This document shows positions 1 through 10,197 of a stretch of 32,885 bases of DNA, piece by piece; position 1 is the first letter of the stretch; each line of letters starts with the position of its first letter. The translations under genes were made by a program, and so were the position numbers. Source of the stretch: Podochytrium sp. JEL0797 (lineage: Eukaryota; Chytridiomycota; Chytridiomycetes; Chytridiales; Chytriomycetaceae); assembly GCA_027596195.1 (NCBI GenBank), contig JADGJG010000190.1, positions 1 through 32,885 on the forward strand. The letters are read 5' to 3'. The notes under the pieces are model-generated. The model saw only the letters and a list, made by a program, of their open reading frames with translations. It was not told where the DNA came from and ran no database searches.

Positions 1-1047
1 AACTTCGCCTCCACTGTCGCCGGTATCGAGGAGGGTCGTTTGATCTTCCAGAACCTCAAAAAGTCCATCCAGTACACCATCACGCACACCATGCCAGAAG
101 TCTGGGCCAACTTGCTCTACATTATCGTCCCCATGCCGCTTCCACTCTCCTCCATCCTTATTCTCGTCGTCGACTTGGGTTTCGAACTGTTCATTGCCTT
201 GACCTACGCGTATGATGTCTCTGAGAACGCTGCCGGTCTCATGAAGCTACCCCCACGCAAGCCTGTCACCCCACAGTCAATTGAAAGACTCTACCGCCGC
301 CGCGCACTGGACCAAGCCGAACACGGTGGCGATGTGACCAACGTGCATGAAGAAGAAAACACGTCCGAGGTTTCCAAGTTCACCAAGTTCACTCGCGGCG
401 TCAAGAAGCTGTTCACCAAGAGATACTGGACTGAAATGTTCGAGAAGACGGAGGATGATATTCTTATTGACGGCGATGTGTTGTCGTACGCGTATCTCGA
501 GGCCGGAACTCTCGAGACCATCGGATGTCTCACCTGCTTCTTCTTTGCCATGTGGTACCACAGAAGTATTACTCCTTACGAAGCCGTTCACTTTGGCCAG
601 AATTGGGGGCTGAGTGGAAACGACTACGTGTTCCAAGGCCGCTCCGTCACTGTCGATGACCAGACGGAGGCTCTTTCGTTTGGACAATCTGCCTACTACC
701 TCGCCATCATGTTCCAGCAGTGCTTCAACCACTTTATCTGCAAGGCGCGTTTGAGCAACCCATGGGGTTCTTTCATGTTTGCCAACAAGTGGTCGTTCGT
801 TGGTATTCTGGTGGGAGGTACCTTCTCGCTGTTGATCGTCTACATTCCCGGAGTCAACGTTGCTTTCTTGACCACGTGGAGACTCTCTCCAGTTGTTTGG
901 GCGATTGCTATGTCTTTCGGGTTGTTGCTTTATGGTTACGCCGTCGCTCGAATCATTATCAAACGCAGACTGTCCCCCATCAAGTACACGGATGATATTC
1001 CCGGGCTTCAGATGTTCCCAACGAGATGGTCGACTCGCGGAGATTGA
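1..1047 (+). CDS. Type IIC P-type ATPase (Na,K-ATPase-like), C-terminal part
   Basis: This is the 3' end of a P-type cation pump, open from the window edge for 348 codons to TGA at 1045-1047. It starts just after the phosphorylation-domain hinge (VAGIEEGRLIFQNLKK) and covers M5 to M10. M5 has THTMPE, M6 has VVDLGFE, then comes a long charged loop containing the conserved PPRKPVTPQSIERLYRRR stretch (written here in part), M8 has QQCFNHFICKAR, and two final membrane spans follow. No intron is needed in this part. By eye it is about three-quarters identical to the same region of the complete paralogue at 5399-9092 on the other strand. The family exchanges Na+, K+ or H+ across the plasma membrane using ATP. 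Several cation-site positions differ from animal Na,K-ATPase, so the transported ions are uncertain. The catalytic half lies outside the window. Confidence 0.95.
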   Translation, partial: NFASTVAGIEEGRLIFQNLKKSIQYTITHTMPEVWANLLYIIVPMPLPLSSILILVVDLGFELFIALTYAYDVSENAAGLMKLPPRKPVTPQSIERLYRRRALDQAEHGGDVTNVHEEENTSEVSKFTKFTRGVKKLFTKRYWTEMFEKTEDDILIDGDVLSYAYLEAGTLETIGCLTCFFFAMWYHRSITPYEAVHFGQNWGLSGNDYVFQGRSVTVDDQTEALSFGQSAYYLAIMFQQCFNHFICKARLSNPWGSFMFANKWSFVGILVGGTFSLLIVYIPGVNVAFLTTWRLSPVVWAIAMSFGLLLYGYAVARIIIKRRLSPIKYTDDIPGLQMFPTRWSTRGD

Positions 1048-2242
1048 ACTCAGATTGAATCATTTTTTGGTTTCTTGTCAAATATGTGAAATAAAAATGT
1101 TATTTTTTTCTCCCTTATTTATTCCGTACGCCCTGCAAATTCTGCATTCACAATAGGCGCAAACGGCTTCTTGAATCTTGATAAGAACCACCGCCTTCTC
1201 CTCCTCCTCGCGCGACGCCTCCACACCACCCTCCACCATCACCATGTCCTCCTCCATCACCCCAACAGGCGACGACATCAATTATTCCCGCCGATAACCC
1301 CCCTCTCTTCCACCACCGTGATGGCGTGACTGCAGCCTGTCGTTCCCATCACGGAAACCCCTTTCTGCAGCTGAATCCCACCCGAATTTCCCAGCGGCTG
1401 CACCCCTCAACCACGACTCCCACCAAAGAAAGCCGCCGCCCATACCTCCCCACGCATCACCGCCCGAATCCGCCTCCCTCCCGCAACAAAATCAACGCAC
1501 TCGCAGTCGACAACCGCCGTCGGGAACTCAATCCCCGTGGACGTTCATGTATCGTCCGACAAAGTTGTGGTGGAACTCGTGCGGATGAGTTTGGACACCT
1601 GAATTCCTCAGCGGCTGTGCCCCAACCACGACTCCGACCAGTCTCCGCCGAAGCGGCAGTGGGCGTCGCTGAAGGTGAGTCGTTCCTGCACTCGATGAAT
1701 GCGGTGGTTTTTGGCGGAGGTGGGAGGACAAGCGTCGAGTCTTCGTCGTCTTCGTTTAACGAGCAGTTGTTTTGTTCGTGTGGGGCGTTTCGGAAAAGAC
1801 ACTCTTGAATTTCGAGCCGCGACGAAGTCTCATTTCGTGGAGCACGCTTGCCGTATGAGTCGATGCGAAGCGCTGGGTCGTTGCAATCACCGGTTTGGCG
1901 AGGCAAGTGACGTCAGCGGCTGCAGCGGCTTGTCGGTATTGGATAAAGGCGACAGTCTCGGACGACGAGCATTGGACCACGTTGAGGGTGCTCTAATGGG
2001 ATGAAAGACGAGAATTTGGACGAGTGAGGCTTGTTTTGGGCTTTGGGAGGGGAGGGTGGATCTTGGGTTGGACGAGGCGCGCGGGATGTGATTGAGGCGG
2101 TTGTAGGCAGACAGAAGGCATGGGAAGGGCGTGTTGTGGTTGGGCTGGCAATAAGAATGTAGGTAGGTGCCGCGTGCGTGGCATATTGGCGATGTTTTTT
2201 TTTTTCGAAACAGAAATCGTTCCAAAATTGACCTGAGTGCGA
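1048..2242. other. 1.2-kb stretch without a recognisable gene
   Basis: The first 150 bases hold the 3' UTR of the upstream ATPase, with AATAAA-like signals near 1090. The rest is GC-rich and contains only low-complexity Ser/Pro/Arg-rich frames on both strands, the longest about 160 codons, none of which I recognise. A strong donor-like GGTGAGTC near 1675 and short plausible frames (for example an ATG at 1243 followed by a 17-codon reading) leave room for a degenerate or fast-evolving gene. I cannot assemble one with matching acceptors. A diverged direct repeat lies at 1381-1425 and 1598-1640. Confidence 0.5.
1381..1640 (+). repeat. Diverged direct repeat pair (about 45 nt)
   Basis: Positions 1381-1425 and 1598-1640 share the pattern GAATT..C.CAGCGGCTG followed by CAACCACGACTCC, with a 2-nt gap and scattered substitutions (roughly 80% identity by eye). 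The copies are about 217 bp apart, in the unannotated stretch upstream of the telomere-protein gene. This may be a remnant of a local duplication. Confidence 0.5.
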
Positions 2243-2263
2243 TAACCCTAACCCTAGCCCTAA
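2243..2263 (+). promoter_or_regulatory. Telomere-repeat-like motif (telobox) in promoter/5' UTR
   Basis: Two perfect TAACCC units are followed by one TAGCCC unit and TAA, giving three CCCTA cores in 21 bases. On the other strand this reads as TTAGGG-type repeat and includes CTAGGGTTA, which fits the YTAGGGTTR half-site bound by vertebrate TRF1/TRF2 and related Myb proteins. It lies 24 nt upstream of the ATG of the TRF-like gene at 2288. I saw no second multi-unit copy in the window. It could be a protein-binding promoter element or a short interstitial telomeric sequence. Confidence 0.6.
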
Positions 2264-2287
2264 TCGCAACAACACCCACCCAAAAAC

Positions 2288-5151
2288 ATGCCGCCCAAGA
2301 AAGCCACGACACGCACAGCTGCTGCCGCAAACGCCGCGCCACCTGCTTCCCCGCCTGCCGCGCGCGCAACGACCGCCAACACCGCCACCACCACCTCGAA
2401 CACCGCCACAAACCCCAACAAGCGCAAGGCGTCGCCCACGCGCACCGCCGCCGCCGCCGCCGCCGTAGCCCCCTCGTCTGCCTTCGCCCTTCTGCGCGCC
2501 CCGAGCAAGCCCACAGCGACCGCTGACCTGAATCCTCTCAACGAAACCTGCACGCGTCTGATCGCAGGTCTGCTGTGTGCAGTTAAGCAAGGAATCCGCA
2601 AAGTTGCCGACTTCAAGCAGGATTTTGGAAAGATTCACTGTGAGTCGCATCCCAGGGGTGGCGTTTCATGTTTTTCATTGGCCTCCCCCCTCTGACAAAA
2701 CAATGCATCTGACAAAATTTAAAAAACAAACAATTCTGCACTAGCAAACTACTGGCTGTCCTATTTCCTCTCTCTCAGCCCCAACGACTCATTGGAACGT
2801 GAACGCGTCACGCTGGCGCAGTTCCAACGCATTCAAATCGCGTTCGTCCTTGCCCTCGAATACTATTTGAAGGAGGAGACTGGTGTGCAGATGGACGTGG
2901 AGCTTGAAGTTCCGGCTCTCGAGCATCTCATCAAGACCTTGGAGGAAGGCAGATGGGACAAAAAGTCGAATGATTTTTACAAGTTGCATGTCGAGCTCAA
3001 GACGCAGGTATGTGTTTGTTGGTCTCGTTCTTTCTCGGGTTGACTTCTAACTTCTACTTCTTTGTTTCCCAGTTGTACGTGGCCAGTTGCATGGCTGCCG
3101 AGGAGGAGTTGGATCCAGCCGAATTCTTTACCCTCCCAGAGGGTTACTACAGCGGAAGCATGGACCAATCGGAAAGAAACCACAAGAAAATGCTGTCCGT
3201 GCGTGGCAAAAAGGTGAATTTTTGACCGTTGCTTTCGTGCGCGTTCGAGGATATCTGAAACTGAACTCCCGCATTTTTTTTCATTATCCCCACTGTTCCA
3301 AAGTTCAAGGACGATATCGCCAAAGGCCTCGGAATCGAGGGAGTCGAATCCGTCGACGCCACTTTCGGTACCCTGGAAGCGTACCTCACGCGTGTCTATG
3401 AAGCGGTGGAAACGAGGGTGATTCAAGAGGTACCACCCACAAAAATGCTTTTCAAACACACAAAAACCTAAACAACACAACTATTTATTTTGCAGGGCGA
3501 GGAAGATGACAACGAGAATGCCGTGCGCCCAATGGATCTCACCGCACCCGTTTCGCAAGCGTTTACGGATCGCGTCCTCGAACGATTTCAGCCTGGTGCT
3601 GCCACCCCCGCCGCCGCCGTTGCTGCTGCGTCTCCTACCAGAAGATCCGCCCCCGTCGCTGCTGCGTCTCCTGCTAAAAAGTCTGCCCCCGTCGATGCTG
3701 CGTCTCCTGTCAGAAGACCAGCTCCCGCCGCTACTGTGTCGCCTGTCAGAAGACCAGTCCCCGCCACCGCTGTGTCGCCCGTGCTGGCCAAACCGTCTCC
3801 CGCGAGACGCAAACCCTCTATCATCAACAACCCGTTCCCCTTTGAGGAAGAGAAGGAGGCGGATGTCTCAGGCAAGGGCAAAAGTGTGATCCACCACCCA
3901 GACCCCTTTGAAGGAGAAAGCGCGGACGAGGAGGGGGGGGAGAAAGTCTTGGACAAGGGCAAAAATGTAGTTGTGCAAGAAACGGCCCAGGAAGAGAGCG
4001 ACGACGAACCCGACGACATTGGCGAATTCAATTTCGACAACGCCGTCGCGGCCCTGCAGAAAGCCATGAGACCAGCTACGGTCACTGCGGCAAAACCGAA
4101 ACCTTCGTCCTCGGCCGTGAAACCGACACCAAAGCCAGTCTCCCCACGTCGCCCCTCGCCCGTTCACCGCCAGCCCGCAGAATCGCTCAGAGGCAGTATG
4201 GGAAGCTCTCCACCGTCTCACTTCTTCCCCGCTGGCGCCGCGTCGCCTTCCCACTTACCCGCAGCACCCAGATTTCCTCTTCAGCGACGACACGACGAAG
4301 TATACAACCACTACGAATTCGACCCCATGCCCGAGGTGAACGGTCCCGAAGAACCCCTCTTTCGGAGCGACAACGACCAAGACGATGCAATGGAGGAAGA
4401 ACCCGTCTACCAGCAAGGAGGTCCCTCGAACCCGCGCGCCACTGCCGGTTTCCCGCGCCAACAGGACAGACACCTCACAGCCCCCGCCGCTGCCGCCCGC
4501 TCCGCCAGCGCTAAACTCGCCGAAATGAAAGCCCAAATTTCAAACTACCAAGCCGACTTCCGCCGTCAACCCGCCGCTGCAACCGCCGCACCCTTACGCG
4601 AAATCCCCGCCGCCACCCGCGCCGAGTTCCGCGAACAAACACGCGCAAACAACGCCCAATCCCGTGACGCGTACGCGGAGCGCGGGGCTGAAATCGCGGA
4701 AGCCTATGCGATTCAGCGTGCCGAGCCGAAACCTGTGCGGGGTCGCAAGAGGTGGACAGATGCGGAGGTGAGGGCGTTAGAGGAGGGAATGAGTGTGTAT
4801 GGGACCAAGTGGAATTTGATTGAAGTGAGTTTTTTCTTGTGGTTCGCAAATGACGTGTATTCATTTTTTTTTGGGGGGGGGGTTCGAAACTAGGCGATGC
4901 ATGACAGATTCCATACGGGGATTCTGGTTGATCGGACGCAAGTTGATTTGAAGGATAAGGTAACCGTAACCCCAACCCCCTTCCCAACCGATGTTTTTTT
5001 TATTGTCCGCGCGTCCCCCCACTAATCACAAATACATCAGGCGCGAGTTGAGTTTCGTCGCAGACTGAAGCAAGGAGAGGACCTCGGTGTCTATAACTGT
5101 ATTAAGACGCAAAGGGCTGTGGAAGCAGTGGCGAGGATGGTTGGGTTGTAA
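2288..5151 (+). CDS. TRF/Taz1-like telomere repeat-binding protein (C-terminal Myb with telobox)
   Basis: Seven exons join in phase: 2288-2639, 2745-3007, 3073-3213, 3304-3429, 3496-4824, 4894-4959 and 5041-5151, giving 795 aa. Residues 1-85 are Ala/Pro/Thr-rich. Residues about 88-290 form a helical region in the place where TRF proteins carry the TRFH dimerisation domain. Residues about 330-385 repeat SPxRR/SPxKK-APxxAA units, which look like potential proline-directed phosphosites. The C-terminus holds one Myb repeat (RKRWTDAEV... from about residue 711, W at YGTKWNLIE), ending in VDLKDK at 754-759. VDLKDKxRN is the signature of the telobox Myb family that binds double-stranded TTAGGG repeats (TRF1, TRF2, Tbf1, Taz1). 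Here the tryptophan after VDLKDK is alanine, and an intron falls exactly between the two. The TRFH assignment is inference from position; the Myb call is firm. Tbf1-type transcription factors are the main alternative. Confidence 0.85.
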
Positions 5152-5398
5152 GCGGTGAAGTGGTTGGGGGGGGGGGGGGGGGGTCGTCTTTGCTTGCGTT
5201 TGGGAATGTGAACGGCGAAGAGTTTTCTATTGAGTTGCTTGTTTTGCGTTTGTGTTTAGGAATACAAGCCTGTTTTTTATTTTTATTTTTTTCTTATAAA
5301 TGTGTACGCGTGTTTTTGATTGGGAAAAAAATGGTAATAATAGGTCTTTATTCATTGGAAATGAGAAAGTGATAAGAGCAAATTCTAAAATGAGAAAT
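5152..5398. other. Intergenic stretch between convergent genes, with an 18-G run
   Basis: This is shared 3' flank of the telomere-protein gene (+) and the ATPase (-). It contains an uninterrupted run of 18 G at 5166-5183 and a T-rich stretch. A - strand AATAAA near 5345-5352, about 50 nt past the ATPase stop, is its probable poly(A) signal. No gene was seen. Confidence 0.7.
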
Positions 5399-8300
5399 CT
5401 AAATCTTTTCAGCAGAGAAATGGGTGGGGAACATTTGGAGTCCATCCACCTGGCGGGCATACTTGATGGGCGAATATTTGAGCTTGAGGACCGAGCGCAA
5501 AATCGCGTACACGTACAACAACAACCCAAAACCCATCGCAATCAACCACACGTACGGGGTGAGCCGGAAATTGGTCAAAAAGGCCACATTGACAAACGGC
5601 ACATACACAATCAAGAGCGAAAAGATGCCTCCACCAAACACGCCCGCAAAGGACCACTTGTTCTTGAACATGAAGGAGCCGTACGGGTGCGACAGGCGCG
5701 CCTTGCAGACAAAGTGGTTGAAGCACTGCTGGAACATGAGGGCGAGGTAGTAAGCCGATTGTCCGTACGTCAACGCGTCATTTTGAGCATCCACCGTCAT
5801 GTTGCGGCCGTCCATCACGTAGTCGTTTCCGGCAAGACCCCAGTTGGCTCCATACGTGACTTGCTCGCGGGGAGTCACTCCAGAGTGGTACCACATGGCA
5901 AAGAAGTAGCAGACGAGGCATCCAATGGTCTCGATGGTTCCAGCCTCAATGTACGAGTACGACAAGACGTCTCCGTCAATCAACACCTCGTCTTCCGTCT
6001 TTTCAAACATTTCGACCCAGTATCGCTTCGTGAAGAGTTTCGAGACGCCGCGAGTGAGCTTGGTGAGCTTGGATTCCGTCGTTTCGGACTCTTCGGCGGT
6101 TTCGGCGGATTCCTCTGCGGTGGCGTTGTCTCCCACACGTTCGGCTTGGTCAAGAGCGCGGCGGCGGTAGAGTCTTTCAATGGATTGAGGTGTAACAGGC
6201 TTGCGTGGGGGTAGCATCATGAGACCAGCGGGGTTTTCGGAAATGTCAAACGCGTACGACAAGGCAATGAAGAGCTCGAAACCCAAGTCGACGACGAGAA
6301 TGAGAATGGAGGAAAGAGGCAGGGGCATTGGAACGATAATGTAGAGCAAGTTGGCCCAGACTTCTGGCATGGTGTGCGTGATGGTGTACTGGACAGATTT
6401 TTTGAGGTTTTGGAAAATCAAACGACCCTCCTCGATTCCAGAGATGGTGGAGGCGAAGTTGTCGTCGAGCAGAATCATGGCAGCGGCTTCCTTGGACACG
6501 TCAGAGCCAGAGATGTTCATCGCAATACCCAAATCGGCCTTCTTGAGAGCAGGAGAGTCGTTGACACCGTCACCAGTGACTCCAACAATGTGACCTCTAC
6601 CCTGAGCGCGCTTGACAATGTCCAACTTGTGCTTGGGGGACGTACGAGCGAAAATGATCTCCTCCTTGTCGAAAATGTTCTCCCACTCGGCATCCGTCAA
6701 ACCATCGATGGAGTCGCCGTGAACAACAACCGCATTGACGTCAGACTCGGGGACTTGCGATTCGGGGATACCACGCTTCTTGGCAATCATGGGCTTCGTG
6801 TCGGACAAGACCATGTTGATCTTCCGTCCAATCGCCTCAGCAGTCAACGGGTGGTCGCCGGTCACCATCATGACGCGAATACCAGCAGCACGACATTTTC
6901 CAACAGCTTCACGAACTCCGTGTTTGGGTGGGTCCTCGAGAGAAGTGAGGCCGAGGAACGTGAGGTTGTCGATGGGGTAGTTGACTGGATCTCTGGTGAA
7001 GACAAAGTCGGCTGGGAACTGGTCCTCCGGAAGAGCAAGACACGCGAAAGCCAAGACACGGTGACCCTTGGAGGCGAAGAGAGTGTACATTTCCTCGAAT
7101 TGAACATTGTGGTGAGCAGTCAACGGGACAGACTTTTCGCCATTGTGGATGGACGTGCAGAGCTTCAAGACGCGTTCGGGAGCTCCCTTGATGTACAGCA
7201 TCAACGATCCGGTGGCGTGCTTCTTCTTGTGGATGGTCATGGCCCACTTGTTGCTCGAGTTGAAGGGAATCTCAAACACTTTGGGGTACGTGTCTTGGGC
7301 ATCGTCAAAGTTTGGAAGCTTGATGGCAGCGAAACGAATCAAACCAGCCTCGGTGGCGTCACCGAGAATCTCACGAGTGGCGATGGGTCCTTCGTTGGTG
7401 GTGAACTTGGCAGTTGGGTTGATGGCAGCGGCATGGAGGAGTTCACTGGCGGCAGCAGAGTCGTTCAAGTCGAATGGCGAGGCAATCTTGGCCTCCTCCG
7501 ATCCTTCGGCCAAGTTTTGAGCAAAGTAAAGCTTGAGGCCGGTCCAGACGTAGGTCAGAGTCATTTGGTTACGCGTCAAAGTACCAGTCTTGTCCGTGGC
7601 GAGTAGAGTAATGGCGCCGAGAGTCTCAACTCCCTGGAGGTCCTTGCAGAGAACTTGACGCTTGGCCATGCGGGCGGCGGCGAAAGACAAGAGCATGGTG
7701 ACCGTGGCGGGAAGACCTTCTGGGACGAAAGACACGAAGGTTCCGATGGCAAAGTTGAGAGAGTTCGAGATACCGGCGCTCTTGGCAGTCATTGAGACAA
7801 TGAAGAAGACGACGGCGGTGACAGCGGCGATACCGGCAATGAGCTTGACAAATGCTTCAATCTCGACAGAAAGTGGGGACTCGCGGCGTTCTTCATTGGA
7901 TGTGAGGGACGCAATCTGTCCAATGACGGTGTTGTCTCCGGTGCGAATGACGATACCGAATCCGTTTCCGACGACAGCCAAAGTGCTGTTGAACACCAAG
8001 TTGGTAGCCTCGAGTGGGTTTTCGAAAGAATTTCTCGTGCTGCGTTCTTGCGGCTCAGCTTCGCCAGTCAACGAAGAGTTGTCGACCTTGAGCTCCGTAG
8101 ACCCGATGATAAGGAGGTCGGCGGGAACTTTGTCTCCAGAACGGACAACAACGACGTCTCCGAGAACCAGATCCTTGGCAGAGATCTGCTGGGTTTGGCC
8201 GTCACGGATAACGTAACAGAGGGTGGGAATCAAGTTCTGGAAAAAATAAAAATCAATTTAAAAAAATGGGCTTGTGAAGGAATTTTTGTTTTGGCACGCT

Positions 8301-9092
8301 CTTTTGCCACCATCTCCATCTCGGCACGCCATGTCTATGCTCATCTGTCCCAATCTCATTCGGCAAAACATGCCATGGAGTAGAATATGAATCACTCACC
8401 AAGAACGACTCGAGGATGGCGGCAGATTTCTGCATTTGATAGAACTCCATACTGGCGTTTCCAAGAGCTACAAAGAGCAAAATGGTTCCCAGGTATGTCT
8501 AGATTGAAAGTGAGAAATGGAGGTTCATTTGACAATGCAAAGCGGCAATCAAAAAGAAACACAAACGTTTTGGTAATTCGCCGCGTAGTTGATACCGAGC
8601 AGGACGTAACAGGCGAAACCGGAGACGATCAACATCAAGTTGAAAAGGCCAAAGAGAACGTCCAAAAAGCGAAGCAGCCAGTGACGTTTTTTTGGTGGGG
8701 TCAGGCAGTTGGGCCCGTATTCGAGAAGTCGCTTGGCGGCCTCGGCCGCAGTCAGACCCTGCGAGTCGCCGGGCTTGGCCTCGTTGATGGAAACAGAGTA
8801 CTTGGTCGCAACATCCGGAATGGACAGCAAGTGTTCAGTCTGTCGCAGTGGCGAGATGAGCCAACGTCGAATTCGATTCAAAGTAAACGAAACAACATAC
8901 CACAGTGAGAGCCTTTTCCTTTCTCTCCTTCTTTGGAGCGACTGCCGCGTGAAGCTCGACTGACGCTGTGATTGGTGATTGTGGCAAATCAGTGGCAAAT
9001 CCAATTTAGGCGATGCGCCCACTGTGGGCACGATATGACGAATTACCTCCTGCAGCCGTTGGCTCGGCGAACGTGATATGTTGATCGCTCAT
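5399..9092 (-). CDS. Type IIC P-type ATPase (Na,K-ATPase-like), complete
   Basis: Five exons on the - strand join in phase: 9092-9047, 8965-8901, 8839-8567, 8498-8400 and 8236-5399, giving 1106 aa. The start ATG at 9092 opens a short N-terminus rich in Lys/Glu, followed by the cation-ATPase N domain (GLTAAEAAKRLLEYGPN). Catalytic signatures are TGEAEP (about residue 218), PEGL in M4, DKTGT with the phosphorylated Asp near residue 376, MVTGDHPLTAEAIG, and TGDGVNDSPALKKADLGIAM. Ten membrane spans are expected. The PPRKPVTPQSIERLYRRR loop after M6 matches the paralogue at 1-1047. The family pumps monovalent cations at the plasma membrane. Compared with animal pumps, M5 reads THTMPE where TSNIPE is usual, M6 reads DLGFE where DLGTD is usual, and the M8/M9 site-III acids are missing. 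A beta subunit is not visible here. Confidence 0.95.
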
Positions 9093-9449
9093 GTTGCGAC
9101 TTGTCCTTTGATGATGATTTTCGTGTCGTGGAAAAATCGATCCGGTTGCACGGGCCGAGAATATTTTGATTAAAAAAATATCCCCGAGCACTTCCTTTCA
9201 GCCGCCAGTCAAAAAAGGAAGGGATTCGTTTGCACCATTGTCCAGAGGCCGACCTGCGCGAATGGCAGCCGGTTGCCAGAAACCAGAACAATGAATGGGT
9301 TTGAATACCACACCTGTTAATTTTGTTTGAAATATATCCCAACAGAAATAGCGAAAAACCATGTTATTCTTGTTTTGAGTAGAAACAACAAACAATCCAC
9401 CGACTCATCCAAATAAACTACAGAACAAATGAAGATTTTGTCCAGAAGT
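9093..9449. other. Intergenic: ATPase promoter and eL36 3' flank
   Basis: This covers 357 bases between two - strand genes. It is fairly AT-rich toward the eL36 stop. No open frame, RNA gene or repeat worth annotating was seen, and no clear TATA box. Confidence 0.6.
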
Positions 9450-9948
9450 TTAGTGACCAGTACGACGAGACTCGGCAATAACGTTGCTGAGGTCATCAAT
9501 CTTCTTCTTGGCACGGAGGAAAGTTCCCAATCTTCTCTTCGCAAGCTTACGGGCACGCTTGTCCTTGGAGTTCTTGAGCAATTCCATCACACGACGCTCG
9601 TATGGGGCGAATCCGGCAACCTCACGGACGAGGGAGCGGACGAAAGCGGTGCGGGTGGCAAGTGCCTGTCAGAGGAAGAAAAAAAGTCAGTCACTTATTT
9701 CGAGATTTGATTCCAAGAGGGGTTTGTTCAACATCCACGATCGCATCAACTCCGTCAAGTCGCATGTATCTCGTCGATGCCAATCCAAAAGCCCGAATCC
9801 GTCAAAAGAAAAGTGAGAGAATACTTACTCCCTTTCTGTGAGCTGGCTTGGCACGGGGGACACGGGGAGTGACGACGTGACCCTTGTTGATTCCAACGAA
9901 GACGCCGGATTTAGGAGCTTTCAACTCTCTGGAAGCCGCAGTGGTCAT
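9450..9948 (-). CDS. RPL36: 60S ribosomal protein eL36
   Basis: Two exons, 9948-9829 and 9665-9450, are separated by a 163-nt intron (donor GTAAGT, acceptor CTGACAG) and give 111 aa. The N-terminal exon of 40 codons contains [11 protein letters not shown], matching the conserved GLNKGHKVT of eL36. The second exon has [18 protein letters not shown] and the basic C-terminal helix [13 protein letters not shown], both diagnostic for the family. Length is normal (about 100-105 aa elsewhere, with a slightly longer N-terminus here). The protein is a structural component of the cytosolic large ribosomal subunit. It diverges from the glycosyltransferase gene at 10198, with about 250 bp of shared promoter region. 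Confidence 0.97.
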
Positions 9949-10197
9949 CTAGCAGATTGAATGATTCGTTTAGTTTCTGGGTCATGACGTTTCGTTTCAG
10001 AGGGAGAGGTTGAAGTGTCGAGTTCCACGAAGCGAGTCCAATTCGTCCACAGATGCGCATAATGTTTGATTGCGAATGGTATGGTTTCGATTCTACGCAC
10101 AGCGACGCGGGACGCAGTCGGATAGCGAGATGGCATCTCGCTCGATCAAGCCCATCCGATAGTCCGGGCCATCGGGCGCTCGCCGAAAGGGCATAGA

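Noticed and set aside
2241..2265. True telomere or chromosome end
   Set aside because: Only three imperfect units are present, with ordinary genes on both sides, so this is an internal motif.
6374..7606. 410-codon + strand open frame inside the ATPase
   Set aside because: Antisense shadow of the ATPase catalytic domain. The - strand carries all P-type motifs.
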